Shown: piece after piece, positions 1-12,600 of the stretch
Layout of the letters: each line of letters opens with the position of its first letter
Position numbering within the stretch: the first letter of the stretch is position 1
Notes under the pieces: model-generated
Databases searched by the model: none
Seen by the model: the letters and a program-made list of their open reading frames with translations, nothing else
What the model was told of the DNA's origin: nothing
Source of the DNA: Opisthocomus hoazin
Taxonomy: Eukaryota; Chordata; Aves; Opisthocomiformes; Opisthocomidae
Direction of reading: 5' to 3'
Length of the DNA stretch: 64,000 nt
Assembly: GCF_030867145.1 (NCBI RefSeq)
Contig: NC_134414.1
Coordinates: forward strand, 68,206,814-68,270,813
Position numbers and translations under genes: made by a program

Positions 1-3000
1 GAAATTCACACTCCATAGTGAGGAATATAAATACAGTAATTATACCCTATTAACTTTATAGGTCATATCCTTTGGTGTTTTTACTCTACAGTATATTGTA
101 TTTGTAATAACTGTGGAGAACATATACTTGTGTCTCTCTCTTTTAAAATAATACTATTTCTATATAGATCTACACCTACATACGCATTTTTTTTGCATCT
201 CTGTTATATTTTAAAGAAATATAATTTGTTTCTCATATGGTTTTTCCAAGTTGGGCCAGCTGTATTTTTTTTTTTTTTAGTTTCATCACTTACAGCAGTT
301 CTCTCTCCTTCCCTCTCCAAGGCAGATCAAGCTTGTTAACATTTGAAAAATTGCTGGAATATACTGGGAAACGTAGAGGTGTTCAGTAAACGTGATTGCT
401 CAGAGTTGTTGCAGAACAGGTTGACAAAATAAATCCCTCAATTTAGATAACATGCATTCCAGTCATATTTGCCATCCAAAAATCTAGTTTTAATGAGAAC
501 TATCATATTTGGAACTGAACATATTATTTTGCCAAGCTTTTCTAAGATACCGCTGTTTCCCGATAGCTGCTGATAGAAGACAGAGCCTCTTTTTACCTCA
601 GAAAGGCTATTTAATTTCTTCTCCCCAATGACAAGGTTTCTGTTAGTTTGTCCTTCATGTTCCTAGCTAAATTTAAAAAAACTCCTTCACCAAACTAATA
701 CAATCGTAGACAATAATAATAAAACAGAACCATTCACCATCAATATGCCGTTGACAGTCTCTTGTTAAGACTCAGTTGGCTGAACCCAGTGATCCTCTGT
801 TGATGTATTCTGCCCATGAGCAATTCCTGAGTAAAGACTATGGGACAAGAAATCGAGACCTATGTGCTACAGTGAATTTTTTTGGGTGTGTGCCTGTACC
901 TGTATTAGAGGCCCACTGAAGTCAGCATGACTCTGAGCCCAGCTGGAAGCCTGCCTGCACAGAGCTCATAGCAGGGCTGTGGCACTGAGGAGATACACAG
1001 TGAAAGCTGCAGTAAGGACCAGGCACCTTCATGGACACCTTGCTTAGGTGACTGTTTACGTGTATCTTGGAATTTCCTAAGACAACTTTGTTTCACCTTC
1101 CTTAAAGCTACCTGTACTCCACAAATGAGTTTTGCTTGTGCTTTGAATAGTCACTTAAGACAGGTTTCACTGTGTAAATTTGTGTGCGTTTACATAAGTA
1201 GTCTTCAGGTCTCACATACGCAGGTATCTTCTGTGCAGAGAGGCAATGCTTACAAAAATGACATTCCTTATGATAACAAATATAGAGAGCAGATGACAAT
1301 GTCTTTGTCCCTCACTTTTTAATAGTAGTATAACTGTGTAAGCTGAGAGCCACATCACGTACCAAATGAAGCTTGTCATCTGTGCTGTTTGAAATACAGT
1401 TATCATTCTTTCTCCTTTAATCACTTAGAATAACATTATTTTTAACTCTCAAGAAGGAAATGCTTGAAAGTCTATGTTTGGTTTGTATCTATTTTTCCCC
1501 AGATTCTTTGGCAGCTGATGGCTTGGCTTCATCATTTATAGCACTAAAACTTCATTCTAATATTTTGTTGTTTTTTGTCTTTAAAATATGGTGTGCAGAA
1601 GGACAGCCTTCATCCGCTATAATTTAAAAAAAAAAAAAGATACTGTGTCTTTAATGAAAGAAAAGCATCAATATAATGTATTACCGAATGCAAATGCAAT
1701 AAGGAATAACATATATCTCTGGTTATGTTATATGACATTTGGCTTAGCGGTATTAACATATTGCACAAAACCTGGATTTTCCCTACTGCAGAAAATAAGA
1801 TTATAAAAGACATGGGAAATTTCTCTCTTCCATGTGATCATAAAATAAATATTATTCTATTTTTTTTCTCATTAGTCATTTGCAGAAATATTTTAGTATT
1901 ACTTCTTTGTTAAGCCAGCTCTTTATCATGTATGTATTAGGCATACAGTACAAGGAGAAATGGAACAAGATGGCAGCTATAACAGTGGCAAGATGCAAAT
2001 TTATTCTGGCAAAAAGTAATATGTGCACAATATCAAGCATGCTGAAGTTTGTGCCAGGAAAACTATTATGAATGAGGAATGGATGGAATAGAATTTTGCA
2101 TCATACATGATTACGTGTTGCTTAACTTCATAGAAGAGTCTTTGTCTACTCCTGATGTCCCAGGTGCCACCAAGAGAAGCTGCATACCACACTGATGGAG
2201 TGAAAATGGCAACAGATACCCCAGCGGTAATCACCTCTGCAACATGACTCTTTGTTTCAAAAAATAAAGAAATAGACCTCAAAGAAATGACAGAGAAAAT
2301 TCACAGACCATTGAAGTGCAGGCACTGGCTCCATGTAGGGAGAGGGGGAGGAATTTATTACATCTTGTACTCGTGTAATAACTGAAAGTCTGTAATTCTT
2401 TTCTGTTTCATTTAGCCCAAGTTTAATTTGGCTACTTTATGCATGTAATGGTGTTGTCACTGTTTTTCCTCGTATCTCTCTCATATTTATGACATGTGAC
2501 TGAGTGTAGCCAAGCAGTGGAGGAGTCATCTTTTTCACTGACACCACTTGAAAACACTTATATAGAAAAATAAGGGATGAGGATGAAGAATAGCAGGAGA
2601 GAAGAAAGAAAATGCCTTAAAGATAGCTCTCTACATTAATTCACCATGAGGCAAAACAGAAATAACAACTCTTCTTCATGTGCCAATTCAATTGGGACGA
2701 ACCAGACTTGCTACTGTATTGGTACAGTGTACAAATAGATGACATTGAGTAATGGTGTGAACAAAAAACTATGAGGAACGTCACAGAAATGGATGTTGGA
2801 TGGCCTTTGCACAGCAGAGGTAGTTAAAGGTTATAACAAACTGTTTACTGACCATGTACACTTACTAGAATTAAGAGGTCAGTTGAACAAGAGCTCACCT
2901 AGTAAGAGCTTTCTCAGTAGTGTGACTCATCAGCTGTTGTACAGTACCAGAGCACTGCCCAGTTATTGCTCCACCACTTTTCAGTAACATCTCTGTCCTT

Positions 3001-3117
3001 TCAAAAGTCTACATTCTACCATTAGTTAAGGCTTTTTCATTTACATTTCTACATTTTCCCCACTTTTTGCATCAATTCAATATAATTAATACATGTGCCT
3101 CTAACAGAAAATAAAAT
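1..3117. other. 3' flank or distal 3' UTR of NALF1, no gene seen
   Basis: AT-rich unique-looking sequence. Frames are short and begin and end without splice or family signals. I see no repeat family here beyond short A/T runs. It could still belong to a long 3' UTR if poly(A) sites farther along (for example AATAAA at 2354-2359, minus strand) are used. Confidence 0.5.
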
Positions 3118-5125
3118 AACTAAAAAGCACCATGTTTTATTGAACAAAATATAGCATGTGCGAGGAAGGGAAGGGAGGAATTATAGAAATAAACCAGTGC
3201 TGAAGAATTTTGCATTAGCTGGTGCTTTTTGTTGTTGTTGTATTTGCACAGATCATTTTAGGCTCCTCAGTCCAGGTTGTAGTAAAACACTATCAAAACA
3301 AATACTCTTGCAAAATATTTGCACTTTCGCAGCTTAAGATATGCATCTTGAACCGCTTAAGCAGTACGGTTATCTTCTTTTTGTTTTTCTCCAGAATTTA
3401 ACAGCCCGTAAATTGTATACAAAAACGCGTTATGCACCAGTGATTAAATGTTCTTACAACAGTAATATTTATCAAGGGGTATTTCATAGCTAGAAAGTAG
3501 GTAACTATATTTTATTTCCTAAGAGAACATTTCCTATAATTTTCCTTCATCTCCCACCTACACAGCAAACATCTCTAAAGTGCACTTCCCAAGTGTAGTT
3601 AGAGAATAGGAAGGAATGTAGTTTTTAAAAACAGCCCTTATTAACTTTTCCTTCCATTGATTCTACTGTAAACTCTAAAAAGCCTTTTTAAAAAGCAAAT
3701 TCTCATACACTCAGCAGGTGAAATGTTCCCACAAAAATAAAAGTAAACAAATTAAAACCCACTCCAAACAATGAAAAATCAGCAATCGGATTACAATCTT
3801 TTCTCTTGACTACTCATATCTTAGTATAACTATACTGTTTTTATTGCGCATTTATGAAAACTGTTTTCCTATATATTTAAAACAAAATAGTTTCTTTATC
3901 TGTGCTAACACACTCTTGTGCACCCTTAATAACTAGAGTAACTTTCAACAACACGCAGATATTAGAAAAACAATGGAATCATAACCGAAGAGATACTTTG
4001 TATTATAGATTCTCAAAGGCTTCCAGTGTAATTTTGTTGAGACAGAAAGACTTGGATTTTGGAAGCTCTTTGCTCCCATTCCTAATGGAAAGCTGCTGGT
4101 TGTGAGACAGCAGGAGAACTCAAAACGTAATTCACAATGAATGCCAATCCTTCAGCTCCAATATGAAGGCTTCCCAACCACTCAACTTGCTGAGCATAAC
4201 TGGTTTTACATAGCATATCTGAAAAAGGCTGCTCCTGTTCAACTGACCAGTGAGAAAGGACTGGACTTCTTCAAAACGGGTATTGGAGCAACAGTTTGTT
4301 ATATATTTCTTTACATTTTTTAACTGTCCGATCCCACCTTGTAAGGAGAGCACTTGTTTGTTCAGCTAAAAGGAACCCCTTCATGCTCCTTCTGGATTTG
4401 CTCAGTCAACTGGTTTGTGCAACAGTGGCAGAGGCACACTGGAATTGTGTACCCATTCATTGTGATTACACAGACAAAAGCAAATGTATGTTGTCTGCAA
4501 CAGGAGATGGGAGGGGAAAGGAGATGAATGGTTCCCATGGGTAAGAGGACAGTTAGGTTTGTTTGGGGTTTTTTTGTGGTTGTTTTTTTTTTATTTTATT
4601 TTTCTTTTTTTTGTTAAATTTTGTTTTGTTGTTATTTTTGTGTTTTTTGTTCTTTTTTTTGTTTGTTTTTGTGGTTTTTTTTTTTTTTTTTTTGCTATGT
4701 TATGGAATCATAGTGGTCATTCCTCTAATAGAAACTGACAGGACATAAAAGACAGATCTATCAGATGAACACACACAATGACTAGAAATATATCGACAGA
4801 GAAAAGACTTAATTTAGCTTTGAGAAACCGTCCCAAAAATAAAATCCTGTATTAACAAGTGCAAAAAACAAACAAAAAAGAAACTCCAAACATTAAAACA
4901 CAGTGTATAAAATGGTGTGAGAAATTTAAGTCACCATACAGCCTTTTAGTCAATAAAAAGCTGTGTTCATGTGTCCTTGGTGTTTGGGTAGTGGCCCATT
5001 CTTTTCATTTTACCCAAAAGGTCATTGAAGAAGAGATCTGAGGGTAAAGCACTCAGTCCTTGCTATTTTTTACTGTAGTCATTTGGGCCTGTTGTGTTTC
5101 TATCATATAAGCTGAATCCTTTCTC
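3118..5125 (-). other. NALF1: Probable NALF1 3' UTR with candidate poly(A) signals
   Basis: This is sequence downstream of the NALF1 stop, with no convincing coding frame. AATAAA on the minus strand occurs at 3840-3845, 3511-3516 and 3136-3141, with another at 2354-2359. The site at 3136-3141 (CAATAAAACATGG) is followed by T-rich sequence, as expected downstream of a cleavage site. Two AATAAA matches at 4590-4600 lie inside a T-rich low-complexity tract and are weak candidates. The true 3' end cannot be decided without transcript data. Confidence 0.35.
4561..4693. repeat. T-rich (G/T) low-complexity tract
   Basis: About 133 bases made almost only of T with scattered G and rare A/C, ending in a run of 13 T. 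On the NALF1 transcript strand this is an A-rich segment inside the probable 3' UTR. The plus-strand frames across it are Phe/Val strings caused by composition. Confidence 0.9.
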
Positions 5126-5421
5126 TTATTCCTCATTGGTTGAATTATCTTCCAAAGTTGTTATGCCTCCAAAGTCCAGTCCTGTTGAGTTCTGTGCTGC
5201 TGAGACTGTAAGTACTGTATGTAAGAGAATTAGTACAAGAACACACAGTTTAAGTCTGCTATTACACAGTCTTGATGCTGATGAAACTGTGAGTGATGTC
5301 CTGTGACACATTGTTGAGCCACTTGTTTTTATAGTCCCTTTGGATTGATGATCTGATAATAGTCCCCATCTGACATCACAGCATTCTGGTTCTGCATTGG
5401 TTGGATAGTTTTCATAGAGCC
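5126..5421 (-). CDS. NALF1: NALF1 (FAM155A) last coding exon: C-terminal part and stop
   Basis: NALF1 is the auxiliary subunit of the NALCN sodium-leak channel in neurons. Its cysteine-rich domain sits on the extracellular face of the channel and aids surface expression (family knowledge). This exon completes a split Gly codon and encodes 97 more residues before TAA at 5128-5126. It holds a PECCD cysteine pair (residues 13-14 of the exon), a CHRTSLTVSSASRLCNSRLK segment just before the membrane, a hydrophobic stretch (about 58-73), then a 24-residue tail with two NST sequons and the acidic end NSTNEE. I recognise this tail as FAM155A-type. The reading frame stays open upstream of 5421, but a polypyrimidine-CAG acceptor sits exactly there and its phase (2 nt) matches the exon at 18093-18264. 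FAM155B (NALF2) is the alternative paralogue; the very large introns favour NALF1. Confidence 0.93.
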
Positions 5422-5447
5422 CTGTAGGGTAAACACAAGAAAAAATA
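5422..5447 (-). other. NALF1: Splice acceptor of the last NALF1 exon
   Basis: Reading the minus strand, a T-rich tract (TTTATTTTTTCTTGTG, then TTTACCCTACAG) ends in CAG at 5424-5422, immediately before GGCTCTATG. It leaves a two-base codon remainder that matches the exon at 18093. Confidence 0.88.
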
Positions 5448-6522
5448 AACATCAGGCAGAAAAATATCGACAGAAGTTGGTAGGTCAAAAGAACAGTTGA
5501 TAGTTTCCTGTAAGCTATCAAATCCACATCTGTCGGTTAGCCTGAGGCCCTCAGAATGCTTACATTTTGTATAATTAGAGTTGTTGAAGGGACATGTGTT
5601 GTCTAACAGGAAGCAGCATCAGAAGATCATTCAACAGAAGTAAGACACCGAGAACAGAAGTGTATAGAAAAGGTGTTAAAAAGTAATTACTGATGCTTGA
5701 ATATTTGGGATATTTGAATTCTTCCTTTTGGGAAGTAACAACTAATCAAAGTGGACATTTCCACAAAATTTGAAAAAAACTTGAAATTCTTCCTTAGTCT
5801 GCGAGTGTGTACCAGTAATATCACTGTCCATGAAAAGATAGGTATTAAATAACAAAGAACAGATATACTGACAATATTGACAATATTGATTGTCAGACCA
5901 ATACAGATCCAATAGCTTCAAAAGAACAACTTCTGAACAGAGCTGTTCAGGGTCCACTTGTTTACCCTACCTCAGATGAGGTCCTCCAGCTGGGATATTC
6001 TCTTTGGCATATTCCAGAGGTGACAACAATCTTTCTGTGTCATGCACTAATTGGATCTCTTGATACTTCTAACTATACATCTAGGTTATTTCTGCCTTCA
6101 GAACTTTACTGAGTTATTCAGCCTGATCTGATTATGAATTTTTGAACAGTTAGAGGAATTCTTTCTTTTCAAAAAGACACAATTGTCTTTTTCGAAATTG
6201 TCAATATTGTCTACACTACTATATAAAAGACTAACGTAACCGGAGTGTTTTGTTTACTTCTCATGTATGTTCTTTTCTGATAAATTAAAATAATATAATT
6301 TAGCCTCTTTAGCTAAAGGCCAAATGCAAGAAATTCTAACGTAATAGACAAGCACCCTTTCTCCATTTAAACCGATCTTGGAATAAATTTTGCAATGAGT
6401 AATTACTCCATGGTACTGCTACATTTTATTAGGAGAAAACCTATCTGTGTTGAAATGTTAGGATGAAGATTTTGGATGCAGCTACATAATTGTTACAATT
6501 TATAAACTATCTTTCCTTCTTG
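5448..6522. other. Last NALF1 intron, segment downstream of the CR1 at 6531
   Basis: AT-rich intronic sequence. A short perfect hairpin (AAAAAGACA, loop CAAT, TGTCTTTTT) lies at 6171-6192. No coding or RNA feature seen. Confidence 0.6.
5869..5895. repeat. Tandem 9-mer with flanking inverted ends
   Basis: Two direct copies of TGACAATAT are followed by TGATTGTCA. The outer TGACAAT and ATTGTCA are complementary, so the 27 bases can form a small hairpin. It lies in the last NALF1 intron, with no known role. Confidence 0.6.
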
Positions 6523-6530
6523 GAATTACA
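6523..6530. repeat. Candidate CR1 target-site duplication, left copy
   Basis: gaattaca immediately precedes the CR1 3' end and is matched exactly at 7787-7794, just past the 5' truncation point. Confidence 0.5.
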
Positions 6531-7786
6531 GAATCATAAAATCATAGAATAATATGGGTTGGAAGGGACCTTTCAAAGTCATTCATTCCAACCCCCATGC
6601 AATGATCAGGGACATCTTCAACTCAGTCATGTTGCTCAGAGCCCCATCCAGCCTGACTTTGAATGTTTCCAGGAATGGGGCATCTGCCATCCCTCTGGGC
6701 AACCTGTTCTAGTGTCTCACCACCCTCATTGTAAAAAATTTCCTCCTTATATATAATCTAAATCTACCCTTTTCCAGTTTAAAATCATTACCCTTTGTCC
6801 TATTGCAACAGGCCTTGCTAAAAGTTCTGTCCTTATCTTTCTTATAAGCCCCCGTTAAGTACTGGAAGGCCGCAATAAGGTCTCCCTGGAGCCTTCTCTT
6901 CTCCAGGCTGAACAATCCCAACCCTCTCAGCCTTTCCCCACGGGAGACTTGTTACATCCCTTGGATCATTTTTGTGGCCCTCCTCTGGACCCGCTCCAAC
7001 AGGTCCATGTCTTTCCTGTGCTGAGGGCTCCAGGCCAGGTGGGGTCTCATCAGAGTGGAGCAGAGGGGCAGAATCGCCTCCCTCAGTATGCTGGCCATGC
7101 TGCTTTTGATGCAGCCCAGGATACACATTGTTGGCTTATGTCCAGCTTTTCATCCACCAGTACCCCCAAGTCCTTCTCGGTAGGGCTGCTCTCATTCCCT
7201 TCATTCCACAGCCTGTACTGATAGCGGGGATTGCCCCAATCCAGGTACAGGACCCTGCACCTGACCTTGTTGAACATCATGAGGTTCACACAGGCCCAGT
7301 TCTTGAGCTTCATCTGAGGTTCACACAGGCCCACTTCTTGAGCGTGTCCAGGTCCCTCTGGAAGGCTTGCCTTCCCTCAGGTGTATCAACAGTACCACTT
7401 GACTTGGTGTCACCTGCAAATTTGCTGAGGGTGCACTTGATCTCGCTGTCTAAGACATTGATGAAAATGTTATACAGCACCTGTCCCAATATGGACCCCT
7501 GAGGGACACCATCTGTCACCGATCTCCATCTGGACACTGAGTCGTTGACCACTACCCTCTCGATACGACCATCCAACCAATTCCTCTTCCACTGAACAGT
7601 CCACCCACCAAATCCCTATCTCTTCAATTTAGAGAGAAGAATGTTGTGGGAGTCCATGTCAAAGGCCTTACAGAAGTCCAGATATATGATCTCCATAGGT
7701 CTTCTCTTGTCCACTGTAGTCATTCTACCATAGCAGGCCACTAGGTTGGTCAGGCAGGACCTGCCCCTAGTGAAGCCAAGGAACAA
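6531..7786 (-). mobile_element. CR1 LINE, 5'-truncated, with reverse transcriptase remnant
   Basis: The 3' end lies at the left: on the plus strand it reads as a GAATCATAAAATCATAGAAT-type start followed by GGTTGGAAGGGACC, the reverse complement of the CR1 3' end. The minus strand encodes decayed reverse transcriptase. GVPQGSILG is clear, but the catalytic FADD box reads FAGD, and the frame breaks several times between 7310 and 7083. Upstream of it (7620-7780) lies the segment that encodes the RT palm in other CR1s. The element sits in the last NALF1 intron in the same direction as the gene. The sequence gaattaca flanks it on both sides. Confidence 0.92.
7280..7342 (-). repeat. 35-bp tandem duplication inside the CR1 copy
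   Basis: tgaggttcacacaggccca at 7280 recurs at 7315 with similar flanks (a 35-base step). Other CR1 copies have this motif once, so the duplication is private to this insertion or its source. It adds to the frame disruption after the FAGD box. Confidence 0.8.
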
Positions 7787-7794
7787 GAATTACA
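7787..7794. repeat. Candidate CR1 target-site duplication, right copy
   Basis: An exact second copy of gaattaca follows the last CR1-like bases. Eight bases could match by chance in AT-rich DNA, so this is a candidate only. Confidence 0.5.
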
Positions 7795-9252
7795 TCTTGT
7801 CTAAAATATCACAGCAATAATATTACTTTCAAAAAGCAATGCCTGCAAATTTAGATGTGGCATTCTTAGATTCAGGCACCAGACTGCCTGTATCGTGAAT
7901 AACCTGCAAAGAAAAGCAGCACACCTTACAATAAGATAAAACTGAACTCTTTCATTCCTACTTCCATAACATTGATCTCCAACTAAACAAAAAGTGTATT
8001 AGGTATGCCAAGAATGTTAAAATGCAGATTAAACCTAGACTGGCGGTTTTTTACATAGCTGACAAAACAGTCTACTCTGTTATACCTAAGTCTGAGTAAA
8101 GTTGCATCTATCTTTAGATTCAAACAGGCTTTTACAGACAAAGGAATGAGAACAGCTTGTTTGGTTTTCTGTAATGTCAGTGTTTGCTCTGTACAGAATG
8201 AGGCCGTTTTTACACCTATGCAGTCAGATACTTAAGGCAGCGTACCAATGCTTGAAAATTATTTATTCTCTCTCAGATCCTCACCAAATGTACTTCCTGT
8301 TTTTGAAAAAAATTTTATGGCATTTAGAAACTTGTGGACAGTTTATTGCAAATATAGTAAAGCAATCTTATTGTTAACATCATATTTTCTGAGACCCATC
8401 TTTTGATGTTGGTGTGCATAAGTGTATTTTTAAACATGGTAACATACAAAAAGTGCCTTCCTACAGCAGGTAATTATACGATCTGTTCTGCGACTGCTGT
8501 AGCTCAAACTGTTAGTGGTAATTGAAGAGACACAGAGAATGGTTAATGTTTTGATCCCACTGAGGTTTGTTCACTATTCAAACTGTATTTCCTGCCTTTC
8601 TGGTTATAGAGCAACCCAGACTTCCTTTGAAATCAAAGCCTATATGTAGAAGTTGGCAATCAAAATGTATTTAAATAGTTCATACGCACTTACTGAATTA
8701 TAAATGAATTTAAGGCAACTCCACATTCAAAGCTGCACTGAACTTATTCCTTAATGCAAAATTACATTTCCTCTTTATTTCAATTTAACAATTGAATTTA
8801 GTTTTTGAATTTGCAGTTACATGTTTAATAACCCATTAAATACAGAACCACTCTTCATACGACAGTTGCAGAACATTTAGATAAATTCAGTCAGAGCTTT
8901 TGCACTGAAGTAATAAAACTTCACAATCATGCTTCACTACACACTCATTTGTAGCCATGAGTATCAGTTTTGGCCTCTTGGATCTAATCAATCAGTCTAC
9001 TCAGAGGATTACAAACATGTGACTTACTAGAAACACTAGAAAGCTGGCTACATCGACCTTGGAAAACTATGAAGAAAAAATTCTATTTTGTTCTTTTAGA
9101 AAAGTATTTTATACGGACACAGAGTTTGGGGAAAGGAATAGAAAGGATACCTTTACCCACCAAACCACCAACTCATCCCACTTCTTCTTCTGTCTTTATA
9201 GTTCAGATTAGAGATATCATTCCTCTGTATTACTTGGATGTTCAATAATTGT
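7795..9252. other. Last NALF1 intron, stretch between two CR1 copies
   Basis: AT-rich unique-looking intron. No reading frame with family similarity, no RNA gene and no repeat family recognised. Confidence 0.6.
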
Positions 9253-9654
9253 ATCATAGAATCACAGAATCATTTAGGTTGGAAAAGACCTCTAAGACCA
9301 TCAAGTCCAACCATCAATCCATCACCACCATGCCTGCTAAACCATATGCTCAAGTGCCACATCTACACGCCTTCTGAACACCTCCAGGGATGGTGATCCC
9401 ACCACTTACCTGGGCAGCCTGTTCCAATGCTTGACCACTCTTTCAGTAAAGAAATTTTTCCTAATATCCAACCTAAACCTCCCCTGACGCAACTTGAGGC
9501 CATTTCCTCTCGTCCTATCTCTAGCTGCTTTGGAGAAGAGACCAACACCTGCCTCACTACAACCTCCTTTGAGGTAGCTGTAGCGAGCGGTAAGGTGTCC
9601 CCTCAGTCTCCTCTTCTCCAAACTAAATCTCAGCTCCCTCAGCCTCTCCTCATA
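9253..9654 (-). mobile_element. CR1 LINE 3' fragment
   Basis: It begins on the plus strand with ATCATAGAATCACAGAATCA and GGTTGGAAAAGACC, the reverse complement of a CR1 3' end. The minus strand encodes the last part of ORF2 in this order: EKRRLRGHL, then [20 protein letters not shown], then [20 protein letters not shown], followed by the 3' UTR. Similarity fades after ctcctcata near 9652. About 400 bases, strongly 5'-truncated, in the same direction as NALF1. Confidence 0.93.
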
Positions 9655-12600
9655 TTTCTGAGACTAACTTACCAACTGCTACTGGCTCAAAACCTACTTT
9701 GCCTTTCACTTTTCACTTAAAATTCTCAGATCTGCATCTCCATTTCGCAAGTTTTCCCAGCGCTCACCTATATTTCACCAGCAGAAATCTTAGTCCATAT
9801 GGAGGTTCTTGGACCTTGATCTTAGTCAAGGATCTAGAATTTTCCCGGATACTTCTTAGTATCAGACCATTCTTCAGACTGATACGCTATCACTCATGAA
9901 GGTTGTGTGAAAGCTATCTCTTTCCTTTGTAACTGAATGCATTTTCACATGCAGATATCATTTTAATTATCAGCAGAGCAGTTGTATCTGTAGGGAGTGT
10001 GTGTTATTAATGCTCATGCAGGAATTAAGGCTACTCATTTGACTGAGATTATGTTAATGGAGACATGACTGTAGATAAATCCCATGCCTCCTGCTCAGCT
10101 GAATCATACTGAAAGAAAACGGAGTGACAGCGTGGGCATTGTATTGACTTCTTGTGGAGAAACAGCTTTGGGAGAAAACCAGCAAACTGGAAATACGTTC
10201 TTATACAAGAATGAAAATCACAAACACTGTCTACAGATGCACAGCCTGCTGATCAGCTAGATCACCAGCTAACTCAGAGAATGCTGTGGTTTCTGTTTGA
10301 GTGCTTCTATTTCTTTTGCATAGAAAGCAGCATGCAAAAAAGGTGATTGCATTTCCACATCTCTCCCCAACACTGTCAGGATGTGTCATACTTGTAGCTG
10401 GATCTGTGTCAGGAGCAGTCGGTCTGGCTTGGCCCAGTTCTTGGTTTCTTTGCTACAGAAAGAACTACGGAGCCACAGTATTCCACATATTCCAGTTACA
10501 GTCAAAGGAGACTGGTCTGGTTGATCTATGTGTTGTCATCATTGGAAAAGTATTTTGGAAAGCCGCAGAAATAAAACAGATCTTTCGGTATTTTATGTTT
10601 TTTCCCCATTTTCTTTCTGTATAACTAAACTGTGGTCCTTTTTAATACAGATTTCTGATTATTTTGAGAGGCATACCAAGCTTCTTGTCCTTGAAAAGAC
10701 CATAAACTAGAAGAAGAAACCAGATAAGTGGATTTAGTATACCAGAAGTTTTGAATACTCCATTTTCTTGTGAAGCACAAAGTAAATAATGTCTGCCAAG
10801 AGTGATCCATCCAGCAGTGACATCATTGTACCAGTGAATGCCAACACTCTGCATGACATTTCTCTTTCTGAGGAATTATTTCTGAGATTTCAGTATTAAC
10901 ATTTCCAACTGCAGAAGGCAAGAGAACACATTAGATATTACATGACTAGATTTCACTGCTTCCTTACATCTGATCTGGAAGCCAGCTCTCTCCGATCTTA
11001 TCCAGATGGTCCTCTCAATTTCCAAATTGCTGTGTCTGTGACACATTATGATGCTTCTGTTTAGACGCGTATTTTATACACTTCATATTATAAAAAGTAA
11101 TTAAATTAAATGTAGAAGAAGGCTTGAAGATAAAGAAATTATTCTCTAGTCAAACAGATTATTCTTAAACTGGTGAATAAGGCTGTTCAGTTCTTTTGAA
11201 AAGGACAATTTCCATCTCATCCATTCCAATTGTTGGATGAGATCTGGGTTGCTGTGTTTTAATTTTGTTTTATCACTATACGTTGGTCGCTATTTCAGAT
11301 AGTTGCCTCTGAAACATTTTCCTCTGTGTATGTGTCCACATTCTAGAAAAATTTGTTGTGTTTCTTTACCATGCATGCATTGTGTTTCCCTAAAATATGT
11401 GCAAGACCATTTTCCTCCTGATGGTGTAGATCAGTGTTATCCCTGTAAAACTGGCTGAGCTGCTGCAAGTCAGAAAAATAAGCAAATAGGTGATTGTCAA
11501 GGCTATACAAGGAAGTTTTTTAGCTCTGCTACGTTGAGATACAGGATAAGGTTGAGATAACTTGCTTCCAGCAAGCATTTGTCTTCCCCCCCCCCTTTGC
11601 TTTTATTATGTACAGCTTTTGATCAAAAGCATTTACTATTTTGATATCATAGGAGAGTAAAGGGTCATATATATTGAAGTACTGTGAACACAGGAAGTTC
11701 AGGGATATGAATAGATTAGTTGCCTGGATTGTTTTTACAGAAGAACATCTGCAGCTAATAAACTTATAAAATGGGACCTCTTTCATGGGAAAGCCCCAGT
11801 ATTCAGGACTAGAAGAACACTGGACTCAAAATGATGTGCTATTTAGTTGACAGATTCTGCTGCAAAACCATGTCAAATTTTCCTTGTAAGCAGATCCATA
11901 GCTAGTAATGATTTAATCCACGCTTGTCAAATGTAAAAGAGATTTGTCCTCTCTGTGTTGGCTTAGTGTTTTGGTATTTTAGGACCTACTAAGAGGTGTA
12001 GGCAGGAAGCAAATGACACATTATTATGATTTATTTTTAGAGTAAGAATTTGGATCAAGTGTATATATTTCCTGGAGTTTGCCAAGAACAACAAAAAGAG
12101 GATTGAATTCAGAGATTTTCTCTTCTTGAATTGTTCTACAAAGAAAAGATAGATTATGATGCATTCTATAGATCACATTTTCTCAAGGAAATTGCTTTTC
12201 AAATTGCACAGAAATCAGGGCATCTGTTTTGAAACAGACAGTCATATATAAACCCGCTGGTGAAATGCAGACACACATCTGTCCCTTGAGAAGAAGCTGC
12301 AGTTAAAAGAATTGTTCCCAATACCTTTGCTGAGCTTTGGTAGTCAACAAACCCTTTCTACAGATTCTCTGTAAGAATTCTCACTGCATTCTTAAAATAT
12401 TAGTGTGTGCTATGAAGCATGACTGACAGTTTCCTTTCTGGCGAATACTATTCTTTACTATAAAGGAGGAGGATTTTCTCAGTAAGTGCTACTTTGCGTG
12501 GATTGCATAAGCCTATGCTAGTAATAGTTGCCAAAAATTAATGTATGGGAGAATATTCACACCATGCTTTCCAAGAAACTGAGATGTTAATCAGAACACC

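Noticed and set aside
5422..5527. N-terminal extension of the reading frame upstream of the last NALF1 exon
   Set aside because: It reads through the polypyrimidine tract and CAG acceptor. The family similarity starts exactly at the splice site.
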